The notes under the pieces were generated by a model. The model did not search any database. It was not told the origin of the DNA and saw nothing but the letters and a program-made list of their open reading frames with translations. A stretch of DNA of 64,000 nucleotides from Chryseobacterium scophthalmum. GTDB lineage: Bacteria; Bacteroidota; Bacteroidia; Flavobacteriales; Weeksellaceae. The DNA lies in NCBI RefSeq assembly GCF_900143185.1, contig NZ_FSRQ01000002.1, positions 744,001-808,000 of the forward strand. Reading direction: 5' to 3'. Within the stretch, counting starts at the first letter, position 1; each line of letters starts with the position of its first letter. This document shows, piece after piece, positions 1 to 10,520 of this stretch. The translations under genes and the position numbers were made by a program.

Positions 1-1058
1 TCTTAAATAAAACCATCGTTGAAGACGAAATGTCTGAAGATGATGATTTGGAAATTGAAATCACTGAAGCTAAAAAAATAGATCCAACTTTTGAAGTTGG
101 TGAAGATTTTACCATGGAAATTCCGGTAGCGCAGTTGGGAAGAAGAAATATTTTGACGCTGAAGCAAATTTTAGCAACAAAATTGCAGGAGCATAACAAT
201 GCGATGTTGTATGATCAGTTCAGAGACAGAATCGGAGAAATTGTAATCGGAGAAATTCACCACATTCGTCACAAACATGTGATCTTGTTGGATGATGAAG
301 GAAACGAGTTTATCTTACCTAAAGAAAACCAGATTCCATCGGATTTCTTCAAAAAAGGAGAAAACATCAGAGCAATTGTTGAAACGGTAGATTTTAAAGG
401 TTCAAAACCACAAATTATCATTTCAAGAACAGCTCCTAAATTCTTGGAAAAATTATTGGAATTAGAAATTCCTGAAATCCAGGACGGAACAATCATTCTT
501 AAAAAAGCAGTGAGAATTCCTGGTGAAAAAGCGAAAATAGCAGTGGATGCTTACGACGACAGAATCGATCCTGTAGGAGCTTGTGTCGGGGTGAAAGGTT
601 CTAGAATTCACGGTGTCGTAAGAGAATTAAGAAACGAAAATATAGATGTAATTCAGTGGTCTAAAAACCCTGAGATTATGGTGAAGAGAGCTTTAGGAAA
701 TGTTACCATCAATAAAATTGACATCAACGAAGAGACAAACTATGCATTGGTTTATACTCCAATTGAAGAGATTTCTAAAGTTATCGGTAAGCAAGGACAA
801 AATATCAGATTGGCTTCTTGGCTTTCTGGATACGAAATTGACGTGTTTAGGGAAGCAAGTGAAGATGATGATGTTGACTTGAGAGAATTCAATGACGATA
901 TCGAACAGTGGATTTTGGATGAGTTTAAGAAAGTAGGTCTTACAACTGCAAAATCTGTCTTAGATAAAGATACGACAAGTCTTTTAAACATGGTAGACTT
1001 AGAAGAGGAAACCATCGAAGACGTGAAACGTATATTGAAGGAGGAATTTGAAGATTAA
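1..1058 (+). CDS. nusA: Transcription termination/antitermination factor NusA (5' end cut off by window)
   Basis: NusA binds RNA polymerase and nascent RNA and modulates pausing, termination and antitermination. The reading frame is open from base 3, upstream of the first ATG at 30, and the residues before that ATG (LNKTIVEDE) continue the protein, so the gene begins outside the window and roughly 60-70 N-terminal residues are missing. Visible are the end of the N-terminal domain, an S1 domain (RDRIGEIVIGEI onward), and two KH domains with the GVKGSRI and GKQGQNI loops. It ends shortly after the KH2 region with an acidic tail and lacks the long C-terminal acidic repeats of enterobacterial NusA, as is normal in Bacteroidota. 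It lies 78 bp upstream of infB, the usual rimP-nusA-infB order. Confidence 0.96.
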   Translation, partial: LNKTIVEDEMSEDDDLEIEITEAKKIDPTFEVGEDFTMEIPVAQLGRRNILTLKQILATKLQEHNNAMLYDQFRDRIGEIVIGEIHHIRHKHVILLDDEGNEFILPKENQIPSDFFKKGENIRAIVETVDFKGSKPQIIISRTAPKFLEKLLELEIPEIQDGTIILKKAVRIPGEKAKIAVDAYDDRIDPVGACVGVKGSRIHGVVRELRNENIDVIQWSKNPEIMVKRALGNVTINKIDINEETNYALVYTPIEEISKVIGKQGQNIRLASWLSGYEIDVFREASEDDDVDLREFNDDIEQWILDEFKKVGLTTAKSVLDKDTTSLLNMVDLEEETIEDVKRILKEEFED

Positions 1059-1136
1059 TATTTAGAAATAAATTTTAATAACAGTAAAAAAGAATACTTT
1101 AATTTTAAGAATTAAAAAAAACAGTAAATAATATAG

Positions 1137-4100
1137 ATGCCAAAAATAAGATTAAATAAAGCGGTTAAGGAATTTAACATATCGATGTCTAGGCTGGTAG
1201 AGTTTTTACAGTCTAAGGATATTGTGGTTGAAAACAATCCTAACGCTCAATTAGAAGAAGCGGCATATTCTGCATTGGAAGCTGAGTTTGCCAAAGACGG
1301 TGAGCAACGTAAAGCTTCCCATGAGGTGGTTATTTCTAAAGTTCCGGAAGAAAAACTGGAGATGGAAGAAAAGAAAGCACCTGAAGTAATAAGAGCTAAA
1401 GCTAATACAAAACCAGAAACCAGAATTTTAGGTAAAATCGATCTTGAGCCTAAAAAAGCTGAACCTGTTGCGGAAGAACCAACTCCTGCACCAGCTGCAC
1501 CTGTAGAAGAAAAAAAAGAAGAGAAAGTAGAAGTGAAGGAGGTGAAAGAAGAGGTAAAAGCTGCAAAAGAAGAAGTGGTACCGGTTTCTGAAGTAAAAGC
1601 AACTCCTGAAAGGCAAGAGTTCAAGGTTTTGGATAAAATTGATCTTTCTCAAATAGAAGGAAACAGAAACAGACCTGCAAAAAAAGATAAACCTAAAACA
1701 GAAGAGGTGAAAGCAACAGCAAAACCAGCTGAACCTGCTAAAGAAACACCAAAACCGGTTGAAAAACCTGTAGAAAAAGTGGAAGAAAAAAAACCTGAAT
1801 CTACTAGTGAGGAACCTCAGGAACCTCAGAAAATAGAAACTGTTTATCAAAAACTTGACGGTCCTAAAATCGTTGGTGAAAAAATTGACTTAACTCAGTT
1901 TGCACCAAAACCAAACTCAGGAGCTAAAAAGAAAAGAAAGAGAATTGAAAAGCCGGGTGGTCCTAACCAGAATACTGGGAACAACCAACAAGGTGGAAAC
2001 AATCAGCAAGGCGGTCAAAACCGTCCTCAAGGTCAAAATGGACCAGGAGGAAACCGTCCGCCGGGACAAGGTGGTTATCAAGGAAACAGACCTCCGGGAC
2101 AAGGTGGTCAAAACCGTCCGGGTGGTCCTCAAGGTAACAGACCTCCGGGACAAGGTGGTCAGAATCGTCCTCAAGGACAAGGTGGAGGAAACCGTTTCGG
2201 AAACAACAGACCGGGACAAAGAACTATGCCTGTTGAATTAACTGACGAGCAAGTTAAAAACCAAATCAAGGAGACCCTTGAAAAATTAACCAATAAAGGA
2301 GGGAAATCTAAATCTTCTAAACATAGAAAAGATAAGAGAAGTTTCCGTAGAGAGCAAGATGAGCGTCAGCAAGAAATTGATGCAGCAGACAGAACATTAA
2401 AAGTAACCGAGTTCATCACTGTTGGTGAATTGGCAAGTTTAATGAACGTTTCTCCTACTGAAGTAATCTCAGCTTGTTTCTCTTTAGGAGTAATGGTTAC
2501 CATGAACCAAAGATTAGAAGCCGATACTTTGTTATTGGTGACTGATGAATTTGGATATAAAATTGAATTCTCTGATGCTGATCTTGAAGATACAGACGCT
2601 GATGATGAAATCGATACAGAAGAGAGCCTTGTTTCAAGAGCACCAATTGTAACAGTAATGGGACACGTTGACCACGGTAAAACTTCATTGTTGGATTACA
2701 TTAGAAAAACTAACGTAATTGCAGGTGAGTCAGGTGGAATTACACAGCACATTGGAGCTTATAATGTGAAGCTGGAAAATGGTCAGAGAATTACATTCTT
2801 AGATACACCAGGTCACGAAGCCTTTACTGCGATGAGAGCTAGAGGGGCACAGGTTACCGATATTGCAATTATTGTAATTGCTGCGGATGATGATGTAATG
2901 CCTCAAACAAAAGAAGCAATTTCTCACGCACAGGCTGCAGGGGTACCAATGATTATTGCAATCAACAAAGTGGATAAGCCGAATGCAAACCCTGATAACA
3001 TCCGTCAACAACTTTCCGGAATGAATATTTTGGTAGAAGAGTGGGGTGGAAATGTACAGGCTCAGGAAATTTCAGCTAAAATGGGTAATAATATGGATCT
3101 TTTATTAGAGAAAGTATTGTTACAGGCAGAAATGCTTGAATTAAAAGCTAATCCTGAACGTGCTGCAAACGGAGTTGTAATTGAAGCATCTTTAGATAAA
3201 GGTAGAGGTTATGTAGCAACAATGTTGGTACAAACTGGAACTTTAAAAGTTGGAGATTATGTAGTAGCAGGTAAAAATCACGGTAAAGTAAAAGCTTTAT
3301 TGGATGAAAGAGGGAAAAACCTTGAAGAAGCAGGGCCTTCAATTCCGGCAACAATCTTAGGTTTAGACGGAGCGCCTACAGCAGGTGATAAATTCCGTGT
3401 TTATGCCGACGAAAGTGAAGGAAAAGCTATTGCTAATAAGAGAGAGCAGTTACAGAGAGAACTTTCAATCAGAACGAAAAAACATACAACGCTTGAAGAA
3501 TTAGGTAGACGTATTGCTTTAGGAGAATTCAAAGAATTGAATATTATCCTTAAAGGTGACGTGGATGGTTCAGTAGAAGCACTTTCTGATCAGTTACAAA
3601 GATTATCAACAGAAGAAATCAGCGTGAAAATCCTTCACTCAGGTGTTGGACAGATCACTGAATCTGATATCAACTTAGCGGCGGCATCTGATGCAATTAT
3701 CATCGGATTTAACGTAAGAGCTGGAGCAAACGCTAAAGATCTTGCAGACCGTGAAGAAATTGAGATCAGAACATATTCTGTAATCTATAAAGCAATCGAC
3801 GAGGTGAAAGAAGCGATGGAGGGAATGCTTTCTCCGGAAATTCAAGAACAAGTTATTGGTAATGTTGAAATCCGTGAGGTATTCAAGATTTCTAAAGTTG
3901 GAACTATTGCAGGTTGTATGGTTCTTACTGGAAAAGTAACGAGACAATCGAAAGTAAGATTACTAAGAGATGGTATCGTGAAATTTGATGGCGAACTTGA
4001 AAGCTTAAAACGTTTCAAAGACGACGTAAAAGAAGTTACGAAAGGCTACGAATGCGGATTGAACCTTAAAGGATATAATGATATCGAGCAAAATGATATT

Positions 4101-4145
4101 CTTGAAGTATACGAAGAGGTTGCTGTGAAGAAGAAATTAAAATAA
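1137..4145 (+). CDS. infB: Translation initiation factor IF-2
   Basis: IF-2 is the GTPase that places initiator tRNA on the 30S subunit and promotes subunit joining. The protein has 1002 residues. An N-terminal IF2_N-like helical domain (residues 1-60) is followed by a long Lys/Glu/Pro-rich linker, a Gly/Gln/Asn/Pro-rich repeat tract (about 273-362), a second IF2_N domain (about 420-470), and the GTPase core with G1 GHVDHGKT (from residue 509), G3 DTPGH (from 556) and G4 NKVD (from 610), then domains II-IV. The gene follows nusA and is closed by a perfect terminator, so it is the last gene of that operon. The assignment is secure; only the linker is variable. Confidence 0.98.
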   Translation: MPKIRLNKAVKEFNISMSRLVEFLQSKDIVVENNPNAQLEEAAYSALEAEFAKDGEQRKASHEVVISKVPEEKLEMEEKKAPEVIRAKANTKPETRILGKIDLEPKKAEPVAEEPTPAPAAPVEEKKEEKVEVKEVKEEVKAAKEEVVPVSEVKATPERQEFKVLDKIDLSQIEGNRNRPAKKDKPKTEEVKATAKPAEPAKETPKPVEKPVEKVEEKKPESTSEEPQEPQKIETVYQKLDGPKIVGEKIDLTQFAPKPNSGAKKKRKRIEKPGGPNQNTGNNQQGGNNQQGGQNRPQGQNGPGGNRPPGQGGYQGNRPPGQGGQNRPGGPQGNRPPGQGGQNRPQGQGGGNRFGNNRPGQRTMPVELTDEQVKNQIKETLEKLTNKGGKSKSSKHRKDKRSFRREQDERQQEIDAADRTLKVTEFITVGELASLMNVSPTEVISACFSLGVMVTMNQRLEADTLLLVTDEFGYKIEFSDADLEDTDADDEIDTEESLVSRAPIVTVMGHVDHGKTSLLDYIRKTNVIAGESGGITQHIGAYNVKLENGQRITFLDTPGHEAFTAMRARGAQVTDIAIIVIAADDDVMPQTKEAISHAQAAGVPMIIAINKVDKPNANPDNIRQQLSGMNILVEEWGGNVQAQEISAKMGNNMDLLLEKVLLQAEMLELKANPERAANGVVIEASLDKGRGYVATMLVQTGTLKVGDYVVAGKNHGKVKALLDERGKNLEEAGPSIPATILGLDGAPTAGDKFRVYADESEGKAIANKREQLQRELSIRTKKHTTLEELGRRIALGEFKELNIILKGDVDGSVEALSDQLQRLSTEEISVKILHSGVGQITESDINLAAASDAIIIGFNVRAGANAKDLADREEIEIRTYSVIYKAIDEVKEAMEGMLSPEIQEQVIGNVEIREVFKISKVGTIAGCMVLTGKVTRQSKVRLLRDGIVKFDGELESLKRFKDDVKEVTKGYECGLNLKGYNDIEQNDILEVYEEVAVKKKLK
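1953..2222 (+). repeat. Gly/Gln/Asn/Arg/Pro-rich tandem repeats inside infB
   Basis: About 90 codons made of imperfect repeats of the type [13 protein letters not shown], with the nucleotide unit around 'cctccgggacaaggtgg' seen several times. The repeats encode a disordered linker between the N-terminal region and the GTPase core. Copy number is probably variable between strains through slippage; that last statement is inference. Confidence 0.85.
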
Positions 4146-4164
4146 TTTAATTTTATAAATAATT

Positions 4165-4200
4165 AAAAGAATCCGTCTCATATATGAGACGGATTCTTTT
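4165..4200 (+). terminator. Intrinsic terminator of nusA-infB
   Basis: A perfect 16-bp inverted repeat (4165-4180 with 4185-4200) around a TATA loop, rising out of an A-run and ending in a T-run. It starts 19 bp after the infB stop. The symmetric A/T ends could let it act in both directions. Confidence 0.9.
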
Positions 4201-4314
4201 TGATTTTTAATTTATGTATTAATTTGGTAGCTTAATCTAAAGCAATAGGCCAACATAATTAATAATCTTCTCTTCTTTGATAGGTTGATTCTTAAAGGCA
4301 TTTAAATTTGTGTC

Positions 4315-4482
4315 GTGAATAAAGTTGTCAAATCAATAGAAAGTATAAATCAAGAAATCTATTGTCATTCAAAGATAATACTTATGTATTATGTGAAAGT
4401 CCACGCTACTCGTCCGTGTATTAAATTTACTTTAGACAATTTTAAGAAAATAAGTGTTGGAGATACAATAAGTATTTTTTAA
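4315..4482 (+). CDS. Possible small ORF, 55 residues, unrecognised
   Basis: The 490-bp gap between infB and the first susC contains one open frame with coding-like composition: a GTG at 4315 (an ATG lies inside at 4384) to TAA at 4480. The product would begin with M-N-K-V-V-K and contains the segment YYVKVHATRPCIKFTLD near its C-terminal half. I do not recognise a family. It has no clear promoter or RBS. It could be a real small protein, the remnant of a longer gene, or chance. The rest of the gap (4483-4632) shows nothing but AT-rich sequence. Confidence 0.25.
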   Translation: MNKVVKSIESINQEIYCHSKIILMYYVKVHATRPCIKFTLDNFKKISVGDTISIF

Positions 4483-4632
4483 CATTTGTTAAGTGTTTCT
4501 CAAATAAACATCTTAGGGTGGCTTTTCTTAATTTTTTTGTTTTTTACATGTTGGTTAATTGTTGAATTTTGACCATTTTAAGCCAATTGGAAATAATTTA
4601 ATAAAAAATTAGTGATAATCTTAGCTTAAAAT

Positions 4633-4663
4633 TTGCATATATTAATATTTATTAACATATTTG
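4633..4663 (+). promoter_or_regulatory. Bacteroidota-type promoter of the first susC
   Basis: TTG at 4633-4635, a 20-bp spacer and CATATTTG at 4656-4663, one mismatch from the TAnnTTTG -7 element. The same arrangement with the same spacer (TTG-N20-CATCTTTG) stands in front of the second susC at 10462-10492, and the flanking leader is also conserved, which supports it as functional. Confidence 0.65.
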
Positions 4664-4692
4664 CTCATTAAAAATATTAAAATTTTGTTAAT

Positions 4693-7602
4693 ATGAATGT
4701 TAAATTACGTGTTCTAACGGCTGGTGTGCTATTCTTTACAGGACAAGCAATGTTTGCTCAAGATACTACAAGGTCAACAAAAGAAAAAGAATCTAAAATT
4801 GAAGAGGTAGTTGTTTTGGGATATAACAAAACACAAACAAAGCCTAAAGATGTTACTTCATCAGTAACTGTATCTGCTGAGAAATTGGAAAATAGACCCA
4901 ATGTTTCTTTCTTAAGTTCTCTACAAGGAGAGGCTGCGGGATTAAGTATCAACTCAACTTCTGGTTCTCCTGGATCTTCTAAAATTGATGTTATTATTAG
5001 AGGGGTAGGTTCTATCAATGCTAGTACAGAACCTTTGTATGTAGTAGATGGTATGATTTCAAACTCAGTTCAGTTTAGAAATTTAAATCCTAATGATTTA
5101 GAGTCTGTTTCTGTATTGAAAGATGCTGCTGCTACGTCGATTTACGGAAGTAGAGGTGCGAATGGTGTTATTGTTATTAGAACAAAACAAGGTAAGTATG
5201 GGAAACGTTTTGATGTTTCTTATTCTGGAACTGTCGGGATGAGTTTGATTCCTAAAACCGACTATAATATGGCTAATTCTAAGCAAATTTTAACTTTGCA
5301 GAAAAGAGTAGGTGTAGGTGCTGGATCTGAAATGACAGATGCGCAAATTGCAGCTTATGATGGACCTGACACAAAGTGGAATGAAGAATTGTTTAAAACA
5401 GGTTTTACACAATCTCATGATTTGTCGATGATGTTTGGTGGTGAAAATGTAAATGATTATTTCTCAATTGGTTATTTAGATCAAACAGGAACTGTTCCTC
5501 AAACAGATTTCAAAAGATTTACACTTAGAAATAATCTTAACGGAAAATCAACTAATGGTAGATTTACTTATAACTCCAATATTGCTTTAGGGTATTCTAA
5601 AAGACATCAATTAGACCAAGAAACAAATGGAAATATTGCTTCAAACGTTATTCAAAACCCACTTCTTGCAGCTATTGTCGGCTTACCAACAATAGAGTCA
5701 AATAAGTACAAGACTGGCCAAGAGTTATTTACAGCTATTGGAGGTAACTATGGGGGTGGGCAAAATGTATGGGTTTTACAAGATGTTCTTAGAGGAACTC
5801 TTCCAAATTTATTAACAGAAACAAGTATTGTAACCAACTTCTCTGCATCATATAAACTGACTGATGATTTAACAGTTACAAACAGATCAGGGCTAGATTA
5901 TAAATATAACGAACGAATATTTGCGAGATCACCTAACTCTTTCTTAGGATTGATTACTGCATTTAACTCTAGAAATGCTACATTGAATCCAAATCCGTTT
6001 GGTGGTATAGAACTAATTCAAAAAACAAGAGAATTTAACTTCAATTCAGTTACAAGTGTTAATTATCATAAAGTAATCAATGATGATCATACATTTGATG
6101 TAGGTGCATACATGGACTGGATGAAGGTTCATTATAACTCTACCTCTCAGCAACAAACAGGTTTGTATCCTAAAACTTGGGTGTTTGGTGCTGGTACAGG
6201 ATATGTTGCTCCAGTTTATTATGATAATCCAAATGCAGGTCAAGATCCAATTGTTTACTATGTTCCAACTGCATCTGCTGGGCAAATTACAGGTTCAACA
6301 CTTGCTTATTTCTTAACTTTAGATTATGACTATAAAAGTAAGTATGGTTTATCGGGGGTTATTAGAAGAGATGGAACTTATAGATTTACAGGAGATAACA
6401 GGTGGGCTACGTTTTGGTCTGCTGCTGGTAGATGGAATATTGATCAAGAAGATTTCATGGAAGGATCTATTTTTGACATGTTAAAGTTAAGGGCTTCCTA
6501 TGGTATTCAAGGTAATCAAAACGTAGTAGCTGCTGCGTATGGAACAAATCCTTTATTGCAGTCGCCAAATTTAGTTAGAGAATATGATTCTCAGGCGTTA
6601 GGTTATGCAAATACTCAAGGTGCTTATTATTTTAGTGGTCGTCAAAATCCTTATTTACAATGGGAAGAAGTTGGACAAGCAAATATCGGTATCGATTACA
6701 GATTGTGGAATAGCAAAATTGAAGGTTCGGTTGATGTGTACAATAAAAAGACGGATAAATTATTTAGTAGTTTAAATGTATCATCAATTACAGGTGAAAC
6801 GTCTTTAGAAGCTAATAATGGAGCTCTTCAAAATAGGGGTATTGAAGTAATGTTAAGATATAACATTATAAAAAATGAGAATGCTAGCTTGTCTATATAT
6901 GGAAACACTGCATATAATAAAAGTAAGATACTTAGCTTAGTTAAAGATGATACTGCTGGAAATGTAAGAAACGTTACAGGTGGTATGCTTGGTGAGTGGT
7001 ATTTAATTAGATATGTTGGTGTAAATAAAGACAATGGAAATATGTTGTTTTTAGATAAAGACGGTAACGTTACAGAAACTCCTAATACACTTACAGATCA
7101 AGTAAAATCTGATAAGAGTTATTTACCAAAATGGAATGGTGGTTTTGGGTTTAATGCTTCATATAAGAATTTCTTCCTTGATGCTCATTTCTCTTACCAG
7201 GCTGATGTATGGAGATATGATAATCAGTTAAATTATGTTTTAGATCCAACAACTGTAAATAACTACAACGTATCTGCAGATCTGTTAAATGCTTGGACAC
7301 CAACAAATCAGAATACTAATGTTCCTTCTTATCAAGCAACTAATTTTGACCAAGCTGGTTCTTCTGATAGATATCTGAAAGATGCTTCTTTTGTAAAATT
7401 AAAAGTTTTGACTATGGGATACAGTTTGCCAAAAGCAATGATTGGTAATTCTATAAAAAGTATGAAGGTTTTTGTTTCGGGTGAGAATTTATTCTTGTTC
7501 TCTAAATGGAAAGGTTATGATCCAGAGCCAACATTTGCTGTATCAACTTCAGTATATCCAAATTTAAGAACAGTAACTCTTGGGGTAAATGTTGATTTTT
7601 AG
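4693..7602 (+). CDS. SusC/RagA family TonB-linked outer-membrane transporter (locus 1)
   Basis: TonB-dependent importer that forms the outer-membrane channel under a SusD lid. The 969-residue protein has a signal peptide (MNVKL...AGVLFFTGQA, cleavage after FAQ), a TonB-box-like EEVVVLGYN, the plug domain with IIRGVGSINASTEPLYVVDG and SIYGSRGANGVIVI, and a C-terminal barrel ending in aromatic V-D-F. It lacks the carboxypeptidase-regulatory-like domain that many SusC proteins carry between signal peptide and plug. It is followed after 31 bp by its susD partner and a third lipoprotein gene, which form one operon. The substrate cannot be read from sequence; no glycoside hydrolase or peptidase accompanies it. 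Confidence 0.93.
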   Translation: MNVKLRVLTAGVLFFTGQAMFAQDTTRSTKEKESKIEEVVVLGYNKTQTKPKDVTSSVTVSAEKLENRPNVSFLSSLQGEAAGLSINSTSGSPGSSKIDVIIRGVGSINASTEPLYVVDGMISNSVQFRNLNPNDLESVSVLKDAAATSIYGSRGANGVIVIRTKQGKYGKRFDVSYSGTVGMSLIPKTDYNMANSKQILTLQKRVGVGAGSEMTDAQIAAYDGPDTKWNEELFKTGFTQSHDLSMMFGGENVNDYFSIGYLDQTGTVPQTDFKRFTLRNNLNGKSTNGRFTYNSNIALGYSKRHQLDQETNGNIASNVIQNPLLAAIVGLPTIESNKYKTGQELFTAIGGNYGGGQNVWVLQDVLRGTLPNLLTETSIVTNFSASYKLTDDLTVTNRSGLDYKYNERIFARSPNSFLGLITAFNSRNATLNPNPFGGIELIQKTREFNFNSVTSVNYHKVINDDHTFDVGAYMDWMKVHYNSTSQQQTGLYPKTWVFGAGTGYVAPVYYDNPNAGQDPIVYYVPTASAGQITGSTLAYFLTLDYDYKSKYGLSGVIRRDGTYRFTGDNRWATFWSAAGRWNIDQEDFMEGSIFDMLKLRASYGIQGNQNVVAAAYGTNPLLQSPNLVREYDSQALGYANTQGAYYFSGRQNPYLQWEEVGQANIGIDYRLWNSKIEGSVDVYNKKTDKLFSSLNVSSITGETSLEANNGALQNRGIEVMLRYNIIKNENASLSIYGNTAYNKSKILSLVKDDTAGNVRNVTGGMLGEWYLIRYVGVNKDNGNMLFLDKDGNVTETPNTLTDQVKSDKSYLPKWNGGFGFNASYKNFFLDAHFSYQADVWRYDNQLNYVLDPTTVNNYNVSADLLNAWTPTNQNTNVPSYQATNFDQAGSSDRYLKDASFVKLKVLTMGYSLPKAMIGNSIKSMKVFVSGENLFLFSKWKGYDPEPTFAVSTSVYPNLRTVTLGVNVDF

Positions 7603-7633
7603 AAAAGGGGGAATTTAAATTAAATAAGTTACA

Positions 7634-9205
7634 ATGAAAAAAATAAAAGTTTTATTATCAATATTAAGTATTGCTGTAGTAATGCAGTCTTGTGAAAATT
7701 CATTAGACATTGTGCAACCGGGGCAAGTTCCAGATGAGACAATATTTCAGAATTCTAAAGATTTAGAAAAATATTTGGAAGGTGATGTGTATGGCTCATT
7801 AGATATTACCAGTCAGGTAGGTTTTACATCATTTTTCACAGATGAAGTTAAAATAGGACCTTCAAATGCTGGTCAAAATCAAGGTTTGTTTAGATATAAT
7901 CTACAGCCTGATGATGGTTTTGTGAGTGGAATATGGACTGGTAATTATCTTACAATTAATAGAGTTAACAGATTGTTAAAGCAAGCGGGAAAAATTGTTC
8001 CTGCTACAGCAGCTGAAACAACTACTTACAAAAATACTCTAGCAGAAGCAAGAGTATTGAGAGCTTTCGCATATTTGAATTTGATGTCTTTTTTTACAAC
8101 AGATATGAAAAATGATAATGCTTTAGGTGTAATTTTATCAGATACGTATACAGATGATTATACTGTTCAATTGCCGAGAGTGAAGAATGCAGATATTTGG
8201 CAGTTAATCGAAAGTGATCTTGCTTTCGGGGTAGCAAATCTTCAGGGTACTGCTTATCAAACATCAGTAGGGCATCGTTTCCCTTCTTTTGCAAGCCCAG
8301 CTTTGATTAGTGCTCTAAGAGCTAGGATGTATCTTTATAGAGGTAATTATCCGTTGGCACGACAATACGCACAAGATGCTATTACTGCATCTGGAGTTAC
8401 TTTAACACTTGGTAGTCCAATTCCTACGGGAACTCCTTCTTGGGCAAATGCAACGACGGCTGGTTCTTGGGCAAATACATTCTATAGTGAATCTTTAACT
8501 CCTACACCTTATAGAAGGTTATGGTCAGACGGAGCTAATGGAGAGATAATTTTCAAGCTTAGTCGCCCTACAAACGGTACAGGAGGAAATATTGCGTCAC
8601 TTTATACTACTAATAGTACTGCTAGTAATGGTTCTCCTTTATGGACTATGGGGTTAAACTTATATTCATCGCTGACATCTTATGCTAGTGATATCAGAAG
8701 TTGGTCATTTCTTGATCCTAGCTCAACAGCTACAACATCTAATTTTATTATTGATAAGTATCCAGGAAAAGGAACTACAATTCTTAAAAATGATATTAAG
8801 GTATCAAGATTAAGTGAAATGTATTTAATTTTAGCAGAATGTGCTATTATGATCAATGATGATTATGCAACTGCAGCAACGAATATAAGAGCTGTACGTT
8901 CTGCAAGAAGATACGTTACTACTGCTGCACCTTTACCAGTATATACAGATAGAGTTACAGCTTTAAAAGATATTTTGAAAGAAAGAAGGGTTGAGCTTTG
9001 TTTTGAAGGGCATCGTTATGTTGATTTAAGAAGATTAGGGCAAGCTGCTGGAGTAAGTGTTGACAGAAATGCTGCAGATGACACATATAACTCTGCAACT
9101 CCAACTACTATTAGTATTACGGATCATAGATTTACTTTACCTATCCCTTCTGTGGAAATTAACGGTAACCCTGCAATCGCGAACCAGCAAAATCCTGGTT
9201 ATTAA
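7634..9205 (+). CDS. RagB/SusD family nutrient-uptake lipoprotein (locus 1)
   Basis: Surface lipoprotein that binds the substrate and caps the SusC channel. The 523-residue product has a lipoprotein signal with lipobox M-Q-S-C, followed by E-N-S-L-D, the SusD N-terminal TPR-like helical region (AEARVLRAFAYLNLM) and the C-terminal SusD signature (LKERRVELCFEGHRYVDLRR) close to the end. It is paired with the upstream susC and followed after 19 bp by another lipoprotein gene. Substrate unknown. Confidence 0.93.
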   Translation: MKKIKVLLSILSIAVVMQSCENSLDIVQPGQVPDETIFQNSKDLEKYLEGDVYGSLDITSQVGFTSFFTDEVKIGPSNAGQNQGLFRYNLQPDDGFVSGIWTGNYLTINRVNRLLKQAGKIVPATAAETTTYKNTLAEARVLRAFAYLNLMSFFTTDMKNDNALGVILSDTYTDDYTVQLPRVKNADIWQLIESDLAFGVANLQGTAYQTSVGHRFPSFASPALISALRARMYLYRGNYPLARQYAQDAITASGVTLTLGSPIPTGTPSWANATTAGSWANTFYSESLTPTPYRRLWSDGANGEIIFKLSRPTNGTGGNIASLYTTNSTASNGSPLWTMGLNLYSSLTSYASDIRSWSFLDPSSTATTSNFIIDKYPGKGTTILKNDIKVSRLSEMYLILAECAIMINDDYATAATNIRAVRSARRYVTTAAPLPVYTDRVTALKDILKERRVELCFEGHRYVDLRRLGQAAGVSVDRNAADDTYNSATPTTISITDHRFTLPIPSVEINGNPAIANQQNPGY

Positions 9206-9224
9206 CATTTAATTTAATTTAATT

Positions 9225-10052
9225 ATGAAGAAAATATTTAGTTTATTTGGATTCTTATTAATATTCCTTTCACTTTCATCATGTAAAGATGAAGAAATAT
9301 TTTATGAGGGAGATTCTTATGTACATTTCTTAAAAGATAAAGGTGAAGCTTTCGTATTTGCTGACCAAACCTATAGAGATGTTGATGTTGAGTTTGGAAC
9401 TGTGCAAGCAGTTTCAGGTAATCCTGATGTTAAAATTGTTTATGATCCTGTAAATTCAACAGCTGTTGAAGGAGTTGATTTTCAGATTTTAAATGGTGGT
9501 TCAGGTACAGTGCCTGATGGACAAGCTATCGGTAAATTTACAATTAGAATTTTAAAAGCTTCAGCAACACAAGCTGGAAAAATAGCTAATTTTAAAATAA
9601 AATCGTCGGTATTTGGAAATAATTTAAACTATCAAAGTTATTCTTTAAGAATGTCTCTTACTTGTTCAGATGCAGTTTTCATCGGGACTGGAAAATTCAG
9701 AAATAATGTAGCTTGGTGGACTGGAGATACAACTGCTGTTTATGATGTTGTAAAATCTACTCCTGTTGATGGGAATGAGCAATTACGTGTTGATGGTTTT
9801 TGGGATAATGGTGATGATTTAGTTGTTTATTACAATCCAACAACCTTTAATGTGACAATCCCAGATCAGTTTACTGGATATACTTATAACTCTGGAGGTA
9901 TAAACGCTCCGGTTTGGGCTAGACCAGCAACTGATGGTACAAGTTCTTCTTATAACCCATGTACGAGAAGGCTGACTTTGAGAATTTATTATTATTTAAA
10001 AGGTACAACTTACTTTTTAGCTAATGATACTGAGGAATTTACTGGGCAATAG
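9225..10052 (+). CDS. Lipoprotein with Calx-beta/DUF4843-like fold, third gene of SusCD locus 1
   Basis: 275-residue lipoprotein; lipobox S-S-C at residues 18-20 followed by K-D-E-E, an acidic stretch like the export signal that sends Bacteroidota lipoproteins to the cell surface. The part around AVEGVDFQILNGGSGTVPDG looks like the Calx-beta or DUF4843 beta-sandwich often encoded behind susCD. It probably is an accessory surface binding protein for the same substrate. No catalytic motif is visible. The family name is tentative; position in the operon is clear. Confidence 0.6.
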   Translation: MKKIFSLFGFLLIFLSLSSCKDEEIFYEGDSYVHFLKDKGEAFVFADQTYRDVDVEFGTVQAVSGNPDVKIVYDPVNSTAVEGVDFQILNGGSGTVPDGQAIGKFTIRILKASATQAGKIANFKIKSSVFGNNLNYQSYSLRMSLTCSDAVFIGTGKFRNNVAWWTGDTTAVYDVVKSTPVDGNEQLRVDGFWDNGDDLVVYYNPTTFNVTIPDQFTGYTYNSGGINAPVWARPATDGTSSSYNPCTRRLTLRIYYYLKGTTYFLANDTEEFTGQ

Positions 10053-10130
10053 TAGCTACTAATTCAAAATCTTTACAGATTTAAAAGTAGAACTGATCCT
10101 ATGTGAGTTTACACATTATTAATTAAAACA

Positions 10131-10164
10131 AAAATCCGGAAAAGTGAAATTTTCCGGATTTTTT
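10131..10164 (+). terminator. Intrinsic terminator of SusCD locus 1
   Basis: 13-bp perfect stem (10131-10143 with 10150-10162, core ATCCGGAAAA) around GTGAAA, ending in a T-run, 79 bp after the last lipoprotein gene. The rest of the gap to 10461 is AT-rich sequence without a recognisable gene. Confidence 0.88.
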
Positions 10165-10461
10165 ATGCATTTTTCTAAAGTTTCTTTTTTAGCGAAATAA
10201 TATTAATTTCAATGTAGAAAAACAGTCATTAACTATTACCTTATTCATAATAATTTATGCTTTTCAACTATAGTGTGTTAAGATTTTGAAGGGAATTAAC
10301 TTAAATTTATAATAATTTGAAATTATTAATTTCTATAACAAAGCATTTTTTTTTTAAATATCATGTATTTTTAATTGTCTATTGGTAATAATTTTGTATG
10401 TAGAAAAAGTTAATTAACTAATTTTTATTAATTGTGTTTGCTTGTTGCTTATTTTTAAAAT

Positions 10462-10492
10462 TTGTTTGTGTTAATATTAATTAACATCTTTG
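10462..10492 (+). promoter_or_regulatory. Bacteroidota-type promoter of the second susC
   Basis: TTG at 10462-10464, 20-bp spacer, CATCTTTG at 10485-10492. Element, spacer and the following leader match the region before the first susC, with the ATG 28 bp downstream of the -7 box. Confidence 0.65.
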
Positions 10493-10520
10493 TGAAAATA
10501 AATATTAAAATTTAATTAAT

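Noticed and set aside
1428..1850. Long open frame on the minus strand inside infB, rich in Phe, Arg and Ser
   Set aside because: It is the mirror of the Lys/Glu-rich linker codons; no promoter or family supports it.
1953..2222. Tandem repeat tract considered as a CRISPR-like or minisatellite array
   Set aside because: It keeps one reading frame inside infB and encodes a Gly/Pro/Asn-rich linker; repeats are imperfect and without spacers. No CRISPR array was found in the window.
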